Source: Actinomucor elegans (lineage: Eukaryota > Mucoromycota > Mucoromycetes > Mucorales > Mucoraceae). Taken from it: a stretch of DNA of 64,000 nt. The DNA is taken from positions 744,001 through 808,000 of the forward strand of contig JAMSLZ010000011.1 in NCBI GenBank assembly GCA_026027325.1, in the 5' to 3' direction. Both the position numbers and the translations under genes were made by a program. Shown piece after piece: positions 10,855 through 22,557 of this stretch (its first letter is position 1; each line of letters begins with the position of its first letter). The notes beneath the pieces were generated by a model, which saw nothing but the letters and a program-made list of their open reading frames with translations, was not told where the DNA came from and searched no databases.

Positions 10855-11929
10855 ATGAGCTTATTACTCCCCCTCTCTTTTAAAACTTTGGTCCGTATTG
10901 GCCAAAGGCAGTCAAGCTATATTGAGCAAGCTGTGCATGAAGCTATTAATCGTCAAACTAATCTTATTATCGCCATCTCATGTGACGAAATAAAAGCCAA
11001 CATTGATTGTCTGGACAGTATTTGGGAGAAAATACAAGCTTTCTTGGGTTCTGTCTATGTCATACAGCTCACTACAGCTTATCAACTCGAGAAACCACTG
11101 TTTGATTGTAACGTTGTGTTTCAAGATATCTGCGGTTATCAAGTAACGCTAGAACCTTATATCAAGACCATATGTATACTACCTATTGAAGATAAAGGTA
11201 AATTGCCTTGGGGAGGGATTTTGCTTTGACTCTATTCATAATGTTTTGTTAGCCCTTTTAGACGTTTATAACAAGCCCCGAGAAACACCTTTAGATAGCT
11301 TCCAATTGACAGATCAAGCTAAAGCTGAGTCCAATACAACACCATTGACAGAAAATACAGGCCCTATTGAGCCGTTGGTCTTTGAACGCGTCGCTGTCGG
11401 CGGTACCTTTGATCACTTGCATGCTGGACATAAAATTTTATTAACCATGACAGCCCTGTTGGCAAGACAGAGCATGGTTGTAGGTGTGACGGATGATTGT
11501 ATGCTGACAAAGAAGAAGCATCGCGAATTGATCGCCTCCACTTCTGAACGTATCCAATCAGTCAAGGATTATATGCAGCGGATTAAACGTACCATCTCTT
11601 ATGAGGTTGTACCTATCAAGGATCCATTTGGCCCTACTGTGACAGACCCAACCATTGATGCTTTAGTTGTTTCCAAGGAAACATTAAAGGGTGGAGATTT
11701 AGGTAAGGAGTACAGCATATAGATGATGAATATGACGATTTATTATTATATGATAGTGAATAATGAAAGAGATATGCGCGGATATCCGCCTTTGGAACTT
11801 CGCATCATTGATGTGATTTCATCAGAGAACGCGTCTGTTCAGGGCAAAGATATGGATGTATTAAAAATTAGTTCAAGCTGGATTAGAGAGTATATAAGTA
11901 GTAGTAATAGTAGTAGTAATAAGCAATAA
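10855..11929 (+). CDS. CAB4: Phosphopantetheine adenylyltransferase (CoA synthesis)
   Basis: Three exons: 10855-11197, 11253-11702, 11757-11929 (321 aa). The nucleotidyltransferase core starts at about 157 with VAVGGTFDHLHAGHK (HxGH at 171-174), then GVTDD and a C-terminal KISSSWIREYI, the ISSTxIR-type motif of this family. The enzyme adenylates 4'-phosphopantetheine to dephospho-CoA in the cytosol. The poorly conserved first ~150 residues match the eukaryotic Cab4/COASY layout; there is no dephospho-CoA kinase domain, so this is the monofunctional fungal form. The start is the first in-frame ATG after a short leader. The 3' end faces the sulfotransferase-like gene, 22 nt away. Confidence 0.9.
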
Positions 11930-11951
11930 AAAAAAAAGGTGGAGGGTTCCT

Positions 11952-13672
11952 TCAACCGCGATCTACATCATAAATCCAGCCTGTAAACGTAGTCTTTGTA
12001 TGATCAAATAGATCAATTAATCGATTATTCAAATGTCGATACACTTTTTGCAACCTATAACGAGTCGATAAAATAGGCTCTTCAAATACTGCTTGAAATG
12101 CCGTTGCTTTCTCATCATTCGCCACCATACCGCGATGATTATGATGATTATTTACATGACGCGTTCGTTGTTGCAACAACACATTTCGACCTTTCTGAGG
12201 GAAAGATAAAAAGTGATCTATACTGCTATTATTGCTATATTCGTCAGGCTGCTGATGGTGATGGTCAAGCTGTGTATTGATCAGCTCTTCTTCTGTCAAA
12301 TGTTGTTCATTTTGATAAAAATTGCGTTCAGCAAAGAAAGTAGGATCAATATCTAAAAACATGGCTAAGCGCTGAAATGAGCCTGAAGGATTCAACAAGA
12401 TATCCTCAGTTCGAATAATAAACAGCTGGGATGGTGAAAACTGCTGTAGAAAAGGTACTAAAGCAGGATAGTACATGCCTTTTGCAAGTGAATTGAAAGT
12501 ATGCGTATCATTAGACACTTTCCAAGAAGCTAAATAACACAATGAGCTTGAATTTCTCGTAGACGCGATCAAGATTACCTCTGATTTCACTGCCTTGATG
12601 GCATCGTACGAAGCCTTCCCAGCCAGTTTGTGTACTCGTATGTCCACATCGACGTAGAATCGGCAGCTCTAAATCAATCAATGTTTCAAATGATAACTTG
12701 GAATCTGTTATCCCAAGAGAATGAATTACAACTTGCATCATGTATACAATACGATATTACCTTTCTTCTCGCTCTGGTACTGAGAATAGGCTCTTGCAAT
12801 TGGATCTCTCAGAAAGAAGACGAGCTATAATAGGTATTAGCAGGAGGATCTCAATGTTTCAATACATTCTCTTGCCTTGACATGAGGCAGATTATCTTTG
12901 ATTCGTTTTGCAGTTAAGTGGCTTTGATAAAGATAGTGTGGTGCATTTTCTCCAACGATCCAGTTCTCTTCCGTAGTCGCCAAGCCATCATCTTTCAAGA
13001 AAGGAAACTGAGCTATATAAGAATCAAATGCATTTGCTTCGTCGTAATCTTCACTATCGAAGACGTGTGTAACTTGATTGGGATGACTATTATCCACTGA
13101 AGTAGCTGCTACTTGAGGATGTTCTTTCAGCATACGAAACACATAAGAAGCACCCGCAAATTCACTGCCTGCAAATATAAAAGAAGGAACAGGTTTTGCA
13201 CACAACTTTGAATGCTGCTGATGAGGACAATTTCTCGGATAGTACACTGTAAAGATAATAAAATGAGCAAACTTTGAGTAGATATAGGAACATGACACTA
13301 GTTACATTTAGGATGATGAGTAGGATGATTCAAAGGTTGATTAGTAATGGAGTGGCGCCATTTCGCTGGTACTTTTCTCGAAGTAAACGGTAAAAAGATA
13401 GACTCATCGTCGTTGGGATCTGCCTTGTTCCAAAGCAAGGAAATACTACTGGTAGTATTGGCAATTACAAAGGTGCCAACACATGCCACCAATAAGGAAA
13501 TGACAAAGTAATGCCATTTAAAGATAATGCGAACTTGGCCTGATGGTAACGTTTGAACACGGCCTCCAGTTATCAATGCAAAAACGGTTAAACAGATAGT
13601 CTTCATATTACAGAAAAATTGAGGCACATTTCTTTCTGGATTCGTTATTTGAGTATTGCTGGAGATCGACAT
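11952..13672 (-). CDS. Sulfotransferase-like type II membrane protein
   Basis: Five exons: 13672-13306, 13246-12876, 12824-12761, 12704-12579, 12529-11952 (501 aa). One membrane span near 54-75 follows a short cytosolic N-terminus, as in Golgi carbohydrate sulfotransferases. The 3'-phosphate-binding motif of PAPS enzymes is clear (FFLRDPIARAYSQY), and a later IIRTEDILLNPSGSFQRLAM segment matches the family. The 5'-PAPS loop is present as PSFIFAGSEFAGAS, but the usual Lys is Phe152 and GT(T/S) is GAS, so catalysis is uncertain. Intron 2 (12875-12825) uses a GC donor (AAG|GCAAGA) with a GCTAAT branch site; no GT alternative keeps the frame. The acceptor of intron 4 is the best of two options. 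The C-terminus is His/Asn-rich. The acceptor sugar or protein cannot be told. Confidence 0.75.
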
Positions 13673-13771
13673 TCAAAAAGAAAGAAGAGCTAAAGCTTTT
13701 GACGTTGATTAGGATTTCATAAATGCGTGGTGTAACATTCGATTGCACCTCCTCATATTACCCCTCTAGCT

Positions 13772-13779
13772 TATATAAA
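13772..13779 (+). promoter_or_regulatory. TATA box of the small PPxY membrane protein gene
   Basis: TATATAAA lies 72 nt before the ATG at 13851 and is followed by a long T/C-rich tract. It sits within the 178-nt divergent promoter shared with the sulfotransferase-like gene. Confidence 0.5.
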
Positions 13780-13850
13780 AAGTAGAGCTTATGGGATTCC
13801 TTTGGCTTTCTTTTTTTTTTCTTTTTTCTTTTTTTTTAATCTTCAAAGTC

Positions 13851-14574
13851 ATGGTTGCAAGCCTTTACATAGTGAGTTTAAGGTGGAGACCACCAAAATT
13901 AGTGATTCTGGATGAACAAAATACTCTATCCAACCTGTCTACTGTTGTATGGTATATACACTAATGGCTCACGAAATAAATGACATGTATATAACACTCT
14001 GTATAGCTATCTCCCGCTTTAGTCGAATCTAGGATAGATCAATTGCGTAAACTGGTTCGAAATCAGTGTCCTTCTCATCATATTGACTTTTATATCTTTT
14101 TGGTGGTTATTATATGTGTTGTTTGTTCAGCTATATTTACGTTTATTGCACGTTCTTTACATATATCCATGTGGTTTCCTCTATTATTGCTTCTAGTACC
14201 CACGGGCCTTAGTTTCTGGACAAGTAAAAGAAGGTCTATGTTTTTAATTAAAATCAAAGAGGTATATACATATATGCATAGGTATGTAAAATTTGACATA
14301 TAACCCAATTCGATATGTATAGTTTGAAAGCACTGTCAAAAAAACACTATACGAATTCACTGCCACTGATCAACAGGTAACTTGGTCTTTAAAACGGGTT
14401 CCTTTAGGAGATGTGCCAATTACTCAATCAGTTCGGTTTTGCTTCATGATTCATATCACGGAGTTGGATCCAGAAGTGGGAGTCTACAACGAAGAATTGC
14501 CAAGCTATCAAGCAGCTACTAATGAAATGGTATCTATTGACCCACCTAGCTATACTGCTTCTAATCCTACATAA
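13851..14574 (+). CDS. Small two-span membrane protein with C-terminal PPxY motif
   Basis: Three exons: 13851-13951, 14033-14261, 14323-14574 (193 aa); the second and third junctions give an unbroken frame. I do not recognise a family. Residues about 55-75 (FYIFLVVIICVVCSAIFTF) and 82-98 (MWFPLLLLLVPTGLSFW) are hydrophobic spans separated by a short loop. The C-terminal half is soluble and ends with ELPSY and DPPSY motifs. PPxY is the ligand of WW domains in Rsp5/Nedd4 ubiquitin ligases, so an adaptor or ligase substrate role is possible (inference). The first exon rests on a TATA box, a T-rich leader and a W-codon junction (TG|G) and is less certain than the rest. It is convergent with SPC1. 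Confidence 0.65.
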
Positions 14575-14686
14575 AAAGTATCAACCTAAACCACTATCAA
14601 AGATGTTCAAGGAGTTAATGTAATAAAAGGGTGTAAAATAGGAGCATTGCAATGCGGCCAAGAAATGTGTTATATATAAATACACT

Positions 14687-15140
14687 TTATTCTTTCTTTT
14701 CATTGGTATCATCTGCTTTAATAAATGGTTGAGGGTGCTTGTTATACATTGGCCAGGCTGGAATCACTGCCTATAAAAGATTAAATTATTATGCAAACTG
14801 CGCTTTTATTCAAAACAAAAAGTGCCTTACCAAAGCAGTGACCAGTAAACCAACCGCGAATACTATCATTAACATTTCCATGGATTGCATAGAATAACCC
14901 ACAATAAAACTAATAACCTATTTAAACAAGTATGAGCGATGTATTCTTTTTTTTTTTTTTTTAACAAAAAAGAATGAAATAACCGTACACCAGACGCGAT
15001 TAACAAATAATGAGTGAGTTGTTCAGCTAGTTTTTGACCTTCAAAGTCCTAAAAAAAAATATGATTGAATACACATACAGTATTTAATTGAAACATTTTG
15101 TTTTTACAATAGTGCATTCAATAATCTCGGCGAATGTCAT
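14687..15140 (-). CDS. SPC1: Signal peptidase complex subunit 1
   Basis: Four small exons, none long enough to stand out alone: 15140-15108, 15048-14989, 14917-14831, 14770-14687 (87 aa). The product reads MTFAEIIECTI, then DFEGQKLAEQLTHYLL, then VISFIVGYSMQSMEMLMIV and a second span ending AVIPAWPMYNKHPQPF. The D-[YF]-x-GQKLAE start, the two membrane spans and the P-P/A-WP-x-Y-x-x-HP end are hallmarks of SPC12/SPCS1. It is a non-catalytic ER-membrane subunit of the signal peptidase complex that shapes substrate selection. Intron 2 (14988-14918) contains an 18-A tract after the donor. It is convergent with the upstream gene at 112 nt. Confidence 0.9.
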
Positions 15141-15961
15141 CTTGAATTTTTTGCTAAAGGTTAATGTAAAGAAGAGAAACAAAATTCATTGAGCCTGCAA
15201 TTTTATCCAATACGAGGGCGGCAGCTATGAGCGGATTTTAAAACCCGTTATATTATTGTAGATCAAATCATCACTAATACCATCCAGGCAACCATAACGA
15301 ATGAGCCATAAAAACTAGTGGAAAACCTCAAATACTACTTGCTATGTACAGAGTATTTTCAGGAAAAAAAAAAAGCTCCATACAAGACTGCTTAGACTAT
15401 AACGCAATTGCTCCAGCATGAGTAGATAATATAGTGAAAGCAGAAGACTATAAACTAAAAAACGATTCATTCATACAAACCAGTGTCCTGATTACCTCTG
15501 GAGAATCCCATAAACTTACTTTTGATAATTAGAAAAGCAATGTATACTCTTTTGCACTGTTTAGTTTCTATTTCATTACTGTTTCGAAAAGATTATCTTC
15601 ATCTAGGTAACGTTTTACGCGTCTATTCATAAATTACATAGATTTCCATATAAACCAGATCTTTAATGATCGATCGATCTCCTGATAAATCCCATTCAAA
15701 CATTATATCCGATTCCATGCTCAAAATGAATCGCTGTACCCATTTTTATGATTATCCGCTACTGCATGGCCATGGAGTCTAAGCAAACTATAAAAAACCA
15801 CATCTTTACTAATAATAACAAGCAGGGTTCCTTAAGCAAGTTCTTTTTCAATGAATTGACCAGCTAACTATGAAGAGATAGCTAATTGATCAATTCAAAT
15901 AATGCTTTTTATTATGTAATGACTGTTTTTGCCTAATTATTTACTGCTTGAATATACACAA
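15141..15961. other. Intergenic, no gene seen
   Basis: AT-rich spacer between SPC1 and the F-box gene. A GATCGATCGATC run lies near 15670. I see no coding signal, RNA gene or repeat longer than that. Confidence 0.5.
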
Positions 15962-17947
15962 CTATTTTTCCTTTTGATCGGACATGAGACAGAAATCGAT
16001 CCATGGCTCCATAGTCAATACTGGGCATACTGTATCATGAGGACTATAAAGAGACACTGTATCAATTCTTGCGCATTGAATATGAACTGCAGTTGCGTAC
16101 TCTGGTTGGGGAGGAAAAACAAAAGGTGAGTGCACGACATTTGTTTGGAAAGTACACTCGTGTCCACAATAGTTGTATACAATTGCTATATCTCCTGTCG
16201 ATTCAAACATGATACAAATGTGAGGTTTTCCTTCTATCAAGTCAAAATCTGCTGACACAAGCTCAAGTCGTGGTAAATGATTGATTTTGTCCAATACAAT
16301 ATTGGTGACATTGTGGGACTTGCTATTATTTTTGAAAGAGCAGTTGCTCATTTTTAGTACTTCTAAGCAAGGCAGTGCGGTTGTGATGATTTCTAAGAGA
16401 CGATTTGACACTGAGATGTTTTCCAAGATGACGAGTCTCAAATTTTCTTGTGTTTTTGATAATGGACAAGGGGTTTTCATGGGTTTCCTAGAAACTGTGT
16501 TACCAATTCCATCATCATGGCGCGGAGAACCGCTGGGAGGACGGAATAGCAATGAAGATACATTTGTTTCAAGAAGAAGGTTTTGTAGCCAGTGACAGCG
16601 AGAAAGCAAACAGCGCACCAATTGTGCAATACATGATGTTGTCATGGAATAAAAGAGCGTGTAATCAATCTTGAGCGAGTTAATAAAAGGCAACCCTGCG
16701 GTAGCATTGGCTAGGTTCAAGCAAAAGTAGGAGTCCCAGTCGAGCTGCTTTCTATCCGAGCTGTTTTGCGGATAAGAAAGAGAAGATCTGACGTTCAATG
16801 TAGCATTATTTTGCACATAAATGTAAGGTTTCAAATGGTTCAACCTAAAGTTATCGATATCAAGCACAACGCTGCAAAACAGGTCTCGATTGCCTTTGAT
16901 AAGGTACAAAAAGTCCCATAAGCAAGTTATCGATTTCTTTAAAAGCTCGCCTGCTAAAGGTTGGTTAATGGATCGAGTCAAAGAAGATTCCATATTGATC
17001 TTCATATTGCGATAGGTTTTGATATGGTTGGCGAATTGTTTAAGTAGCTCAAACCGATACGTGTTAGCTACCCAGTCACTGAAAGAAGCGTCATAAGTGT
17101 ATAGTTTGAAAGATTTCAGGCTGGTAGGCGTGTGATGTGCTATATATTGAAAGTAATCAACTGTAAGATCTGGTATACCCAATGTCAGACTATGCAGTTT
17201 CGTATTTTTTACTACAGTATCTTGTTTTGTCATAATAGTAAGAGGTATATTTGTATAATTGCCATTACGATAGTTTGAAGTTGGCAAATAAGAGCGCAAG
17301 TCGAGACTGTGGAGATTTGGACAGGCACTGAAAATGGATATCATATCGAGACCAGCCAAACCATTTCTACTATCGTTAATGATCTTCAAGTATTCAAGAC
17401 TTGTGAACTTGGAAAGATATTCCACCACTCGTTGTTTATCGCCTCTGAAGTATTCTGTATGGAAGTTTTCCAGTCTTAAATGAGTGATCGTGTCGCAGAG
17501 TTTGAGGTTGATCAGGGTATACAGTTGATGAGAGCCGCTATTACGTACATTAATTTCGTTCATATTTCTCAGCAGATTAGAATCCATTTTCCATAAAGCC
17601 TTGAGATGTGATACAGTATTAGAGCAGTTGAGATCGATCTGTTTTAGATGTGGCATACACGAAACTAGATCTATAAACTCTTGTTCCTCCAAGGGTCGTT
17701 GATTACCATGTATTTGGTATATTCTTAGCTTTCTCACCCATTTGCCAATGCGTTTACCGTGCGGCTGTTGTAATATACCGGGAAGAACTTTATGAACATT
17801 GTTCGACAATATCACTTCTGAATAATAGAGCTGTGCTGCCGATAAAGACCACGATTTACAGACAAATAAACATTCAAACAAAGTCACTCGTGGTAAGTAC
17901 TGAAATACGATAAAGTTTATTTCAGCTGGAAAGTTGGTAATTGACAT
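15962..17947 (-). CDS. F-box/LRR-like protein, 661 aa, intronless
   Basis: A single open frame. I start it at the ATG of MSITNFPAEINFIVFQYLP, because that residue opens a typical F-box (about 4-45: FPAEINFIVFQYLP...CKSWSLSAAQLYY); the open frame further upstream has no F-box-like sequence. The rest contains irregular leucine-rich segments such as LRLENFH, LEYLKIIND and LHSLDLRS, typical of the large fungal F-box/LRR families that recruit substrates to SCF ubiquitin ligases through Skp1. Substrate unknown. It resembles the F-box gene at 39.7 kb in size and layout and could be a distant paralogue. Its promoter faces the LDAH-type gene. Confidence 0.85.
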   Translation of the reverse strand: MSITNFPAEINFIVFQYLPRVTLFECLFVCKSWSLSAAQLYYSEVILSNNVHKVLPGILQQPHGKRIGKWVRKLRIYQIHGNQRPLEEQEFIDLVSCMPHLKQIDLNCSNTVSHLKALWKMDSNLLRNMNEINVRNSGSHQLYTLINLKLCDTITHLRLENFHTEYFRGDKQRVVEYLSKFTSLEYLKIINDSRNGLAGLDMISIFSACPNLHSLDLRSYLPTSNYRNGNYTNIPLTIMTKQDTVVKNTKLHSLTLGIPDLTVDYFQYIAHHTPTSLKSFKLYTYDASFSDWVANTYRFELLKQFANHIKTYRNMKINMESSLTRSINQPLAGELLKKSITCLWDFLYLIKGNRDLFCSVVLDIDNFRLNHLKPYIYVQNNATLNVRSSLSYPQNSSDRKQLDWDSYFCLNLANATAGLPFINSLKIDYTLFYSMTTSCIAQLVRCLLSRCHWLQNLLLETNVSSLLFRPPSGSPRHDDGIGNTVSRKPMKTPCPLSKTQENLRLVILENISVSNRLLEIITTALPCLEVLKMSNCSFKNNSKSHNVTNIVLDKINHLPRLELVSADFDLIEGKPHICIMFESTGDIAIVYNYCGHECTFQTNVVHSPFVFPPQPEYATAVHIQCARIDTVSLYSPHDTVCPVLTMEPWIDFCLMSDQKEK

Positions 17948-18762
17948 TAGAAAGTTGAGTTTAATTGCAAAGAGAAAAAAAAGAAAGAAAGAAAGAAAGA
18001 AACACCAAATATAAGGAATAAAGACTGTATGTGAATACAGTATGCATAAGAAAGTGTGGGAGTAATTACTTAATGTCAAATAGGCTTTACAGCATATCTT
18101 GGTGGATGGGCAGTTGGATTAAAGTTCCGCACAGAAAGTGATTCAATACTATTGATCAGGCTTGGTATTTGGGGAAGTAATTTGGAGCTGCTCATTAACA
18201 ATTACAATGTATTCAGAGTAACTAAAATAAGTCATAATAGATGCAAAGGTTTTTTTTTCGAATTATGGATTAATTTGCAAATGCGACATTTGACCAAGAT
18301 CGATCGAAAGATGAGATATTTTAGAGATTGTATATGCAATATGCTAATCAAAATCCAACAAAAATCAATTGTAGTAATAGTACGCTTTTGTATCTTTTGT
18401 TTGATAGCGTAAATAGCATTTTAAAGGTGTATTTTGTGCTACATCTATGTATGTATCGATGTTTTTGTTGCACTAGGAGATAGAAACTAAAACAGATTTT
18501 TCTATATTGATTCAATAGCTGTTTCATCATTTGAAGAAACTCCATCGTCAATAATGTTCTACTAGTGCCACTTTTCCAACACATGTAATAGTTAATAAAC
18601 GATAGAGCATAATCTGTACAACGAGATGAATTCTAGGTTATTGTTATTATTATTATAATTTGCTCAATCACCGATGGCCAATCAACACTATCATAATAAT
18701 CAAACTTAAAAAAAACGCGGGGCTTTTCAATCATACATGTTCAGTCTTGCCTCATTGTAACT
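17948..18762. other. Divergent intergenic region
   Basis: Lies between the F-box gene (minus) and the LDAH-type gene (plus). It has a (GAAA)n-like run near 17976-18003 in the F-box leader and a (TTA)n run near 18640-18656. Frames at 18152-18412 and 18348-18584 are AT-rich and unsupported. Confidence 0.5.
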
Positions 18763-19934
18763 ATGGCTACTCTTGTAAAGAATTCGCTGTTGCGAACTCC
18801 TCTACGCGCGGTCTGGGAAGTATCCGGTTACGAAACAGAAACTTTGATTTGGCCAGCTGCAACGCAAGCCAAAACCATTTTATTGTTCATTCCTGGTAAT
18901 CCCGGTTTAGTGGAATATTATACCAGTTTTCTTCAAGGCATTCATAAATCGCTGGCATCTCCTTCATTTGAAATTATCGGTGGTAAGAAAAAGAAAAAGA
19001 AAATGGCATGATACTGCTTGTTTATTGTATTGAACTGTTCTGTAGTATCTCATAAAGGTCATTCGGTCAATTATCATGGAAACAGTATTAACGATAGTAC
19101 ATTGTATTCGCTTGAAGATCAAATTCAACATAAAGTGGATTGCATCGACACGCTTCGAAAAGAAAATGGACCTGATACCAATTTTATCTTGATGGGTCAC
19201 TCCATTGGGTCTTATATTTGTGCAGCTGTGTTAAAGAGGAGACCTAGTCATGGCATTTCTCGCGTGATAGCATTGTTTCCAACGCTAAGAGAAATCGCTA
19301 TCACACCCAACGGCGTCAATATCTCGGTAAGCCACTTTACAATCTCTATAGAAAACCAAAGACTGATTAAATTCCCCTAGCGTATGGTAAACCTTATACC
19401 ACCATTTGCTTTTGGCGTCGCAGGCTCTCTTGTGTCTTATCTAGCACCTCCTTTACGACAATTTTTGGTAAAGACAGCTACAGGGCAGTCAGGCGAAGGG
19501 TTACACGTTACTGCACATCAATTGATGCATTCGTCTGTATTGAAGAATGTCATTACTATGGCACGCTTTGAGATGGACACAGTGAAAGAGTTGGACCATG
19601 AGTTTTATACCAAACATTTGGACAAGTTTATTATGTATTACTCTGCTAATGACAAGTGGGCGCCCAAGGATCATTATGACTATATGACAGAGCATTTTCC
19701 AAAGGGTAAATCATATGCATTTAAAACCAAGCAATTGTTCTGTTGAACTGACAAACTATGATTTATAGGTGATATCCATCTTTGTTCAGAGAATATACCA
19801 CATGCGTTTTGTTTAGGTAAGACCAAGATGCGTTTTGTTTCCCTTCATGAACTAACTGTGATAATATAGAACCTAAACATGTTGATTATATGGTAGAAAA
19901 GGTTAAATCTTGGATTCAAAGCGATGTTGCTTGA
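18763..19934 (+). CDS. LDAH-type lipid-droplet-associated serine hydrolase
   Basis: Five exons: 18763-18982, 19046-19326, 19381-19705, 19769-19816, 19870-19934 (312 aa). Key motifs are IPGNPGLVEYY (oxyanion region), the nucleophile elbow GHSIG (124-128, Ser126), an acid in SANDKWAP, and a C-terminal PHAF that supplies the catalytic His. The PGNPG and PHAF motifs and overall length match the C2orf43/LDAH family, an alpha/beta hydrolase of lipid droplets implicated in sterol ester or neutral lipid turnover; its substrate is not settled even in animals. The start ATG is the first that opens the frame. The stop is followed almost at once by AATAAAG. Confidence 0.88.
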
Positions 19935-21188
19935 ATAAAGAACGTAGTGTACTATTAAAGTGTTTAGCCTCTTTGGATGGCAACAGAGTTATTATTGTAT
20001 GATTGAGAGTCAAGAGCAATGCAGGATTCAGGAGGGTATCAGCGCAGAGATAATTTTTTTTTTTCAACATGGACTTTTGAAATTCAAGATAGAAGGACAG
20101 GTCCGTTCATATTGATCGTAAACTTCTGCACCATTGATTACCTTGGCCTGTTGTTGATTAAGCTAGTATTTCCTGAATATCACAATCTTGCGATCATGCC
20201 GCATGTGGTAATTACTGCTGCTATTTATTTATACGTTAATCTACGTACCTAATCAATTGTGATCTGACGTAGTAAGTATCAAAAGGAGCCTGTTATATAA
20301 TGAAATGCTAGTATTTACCAATGAGTTTCTATGGACAGTTTACTTGGTTGTGTTTCTATTAATTGTTCGATTATGCTTCTATGATAACTGGCTTGATAAT
20401 ATGATACTTGTCTAAATATACTTCATTGAACGATGTATAGAAACAGCTAGATCGACGTGTGTTTTCTTACAATCCCGAGACTTATCCGCAAGCTGGCTAT
20501 TGACTGACCTGTTGGTGAACTATCAGTGCGCGCCAATTCCTGAATGTTTACATCACAACTGTTACTTAGTGGCGATTTTGATTGTAGATAGATCTATCAG
20601 CCCAAATCAGTCTGCTCACTTGATAGACATAGTTGATCTAAAAAGATAGAAAGGTCAGTGCTGAAGAAAATAGCAAAGACCGACGCTTCATATGATATTA
20701 TGATATGTAACACCAGTGGGTTTAAAAGCGCAAGGACCCATAACGGTGATTCTGTGTGTCTGTAATATGTTTAACTGTCAACTGCTGATTCAAAAGACGT
20801 GTGCGAGATGACCACAATGCATATACGCATTTTGTTACTGCTATTGCTACTGCACATTGATAGCACTATTAGCCCAATTCCGAATTTCCCTGGCTTTACT
20901 GCAAAAGCTGCAGTAGTGCTGCATCCTTGAGCGTGTGATTCTATCAATAGCCGATAGAAATTGAAGCATGTGTCTGTCTTTTGTCCAATTGAACGCAGCT
21001 ATCTTGACAGAGAGACACCTCCATTACACTGATTCCAGGGCAATGTGTGCGGGTTATGAATTCTTAAACAAGTAAGATGAGAGGCACACAGTCTTTGAAA
21101 ACCAGTTGGTCGCGCCAGTCAAAATTTTCTCCCTTTCTCGAAACTTGTTTGTTCATCATCTTCTTTATTCATCATTAACTCCATCAAG
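19935..21188. other. Intergenic, no supported gene
   Basis: About 1.25 kb between the LDAH-type and MVD1 genes. The plus frame at 20019-20252 has no recognised domain. It contains the MVD1 promoter; no clear TATA box. No RNA gene seen. Confidence 0.45.
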
Positions 21189-22472
21189 ATGAAGACTGTT
21201 ACTTGCACTGCTCCTGTCAATATTGCTGTAAGGTCCTGTAAATCGAGATAGGTTTCATATATTAAACACGTTTCATAGGTTATCAAATATTGGGGTAAAC
21301 GCGATACCGAGCTTATTTTGCCTACCAACAGCTCCTTGTCTGTTACCTTATCACAGGACATTCTCCACAGTAAGACTACTATCTCAGCAGCCAAGGAATT
21401 CAGTCATGATCGTCTCTGGTTGAACGGTATTGAAGAAGATATCACCAAGAACAAGCGTATGCATAACTGTTTCCGTGAAACGCGTGCTATTCGTCAAGCC
21501 ATGGAAGCCAAGGCCGAAGCTGAAGGAAAGCCTATTGAGCCTCTTTCTACCTATCCTGTTCATGTTTGTTCTGAAAACAACTTCCCTACTGCTGCTGGTC
21601 TTGCTTCTTCTGCTTCTGGTTTAGCTGCTTTGGTCTATACTTTATCTCAACTCTTTGAGTTGACGATTTCTACTTCAGAAGTATCCCGTATTGCCCGTCA
21701 AGGTTCAGGTTCTGCCTGTAGATCCTTGTTTGGCGGTTTTGTTGCTTGGGAAATGGGACAAAAGGCTGATGGATCTGATTCCTTGGCTGTTCAAATTGCA
21801 CCTGAAACCCATTGGCCCGAACTTGAAGCTTTGATCTGTGTTGTTTCCGATGCCAAGAAGGGCACTTCTTCTACAGCCGGTATGCAATCCACCATCAAGA
21901 CCAGTTTATTGATGAACGAGCGTATCAACAACGTTGTGCCTGCTCGTATGGAAGCTATGAAGAAGGCTATCTTGGAGAAAGACTTTGAGTCCTTTGCTGA
22001 ATTGACGATGCGTGATTCTAATCAATTCCACGCTGTCTGTTTGGATACCTACCCTCCTATTTTCTACATGAATGATACTTCTCGTGCTATCATTCAATTG
22101 ATCCATGAATATAACGCTTCTTCTCCTGATGGTAAGTTGAAGGCTGCTTATACCTACGATGCTGGACCAAACGCCGTTATTTATGCCCCCAAGCAAAATA
22201 TGGCTGAAATCATTCAATTGATCGGTCATTACTTCCCTAGCAACAAGGAACCTGAAGCCTTCTTTGCTGATCCTTACAAGGTCGTAGAAGGAAAGTTGGG
22301 TGAGGATTTCCTTCCTAAATCGCATGCCAAGTTCAACGAAAATGTTATTCCTGTTCAACCCGCTGGCTCTGTCAGCCGTTTATTACATACCAAGGTTGAT
22401 GATGGACCACGCGTCTTGGCCCAAACAGAATCTCTCTTGAAGGAGGATGGTCTTCCCAAGCGCCTTGCGTAA
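21189..22472 (+). CDS. MVD1: Diphosphomevalonate decarboxylase
   Basis: Two exons: 21189-21227 and 21279-22472 (410 aa). The junction gives APVNIA|VIKYWGKRD, the invariant N-terminal motif of this GHMP kinase-family enzyme, followed by PTNSSLSVTL. The ATP loop is PTAAGLASSASGLAAL, and RQGSGSACRSLFGGF holds the Ser/Arg residues that bind the diphosphate. The enzyme decarboxylates mevalonate diphosphate to isopentenyl diphosphate in the cytosol, feeding ergosterol and carotenoid synthesis. Codon choice is strongly biased (GCT, GGT, CGT, TTC/AAG), suggesting high expression. Length is normal for the family. Confidence 0.95.
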
Positions 22473-22557
22473 ATAGCCAATGAGCATTGATCATTATAAT
22501 ACGATACTCTTAATACAAAATTAATTTAAATAAAGCATATTTGTTCATAAGCACTAA

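Noticed and set aside
12482..12578. Alternative longer intron 4 in the sulfotransferase-like gene ending at AAAAG
   Set aside because: It keeps frame but gives a 97-nt intron and loses residues that fit the family; the 49-nt version ending TTTAG fits the usual intron size.
17948..18079. 44-codon N-terminal extension of the first F-box gene
   Set aside because: The extension is low-complexity hydrophobic leader with a GAAA repeat; the F-box begins at the internal ATG.
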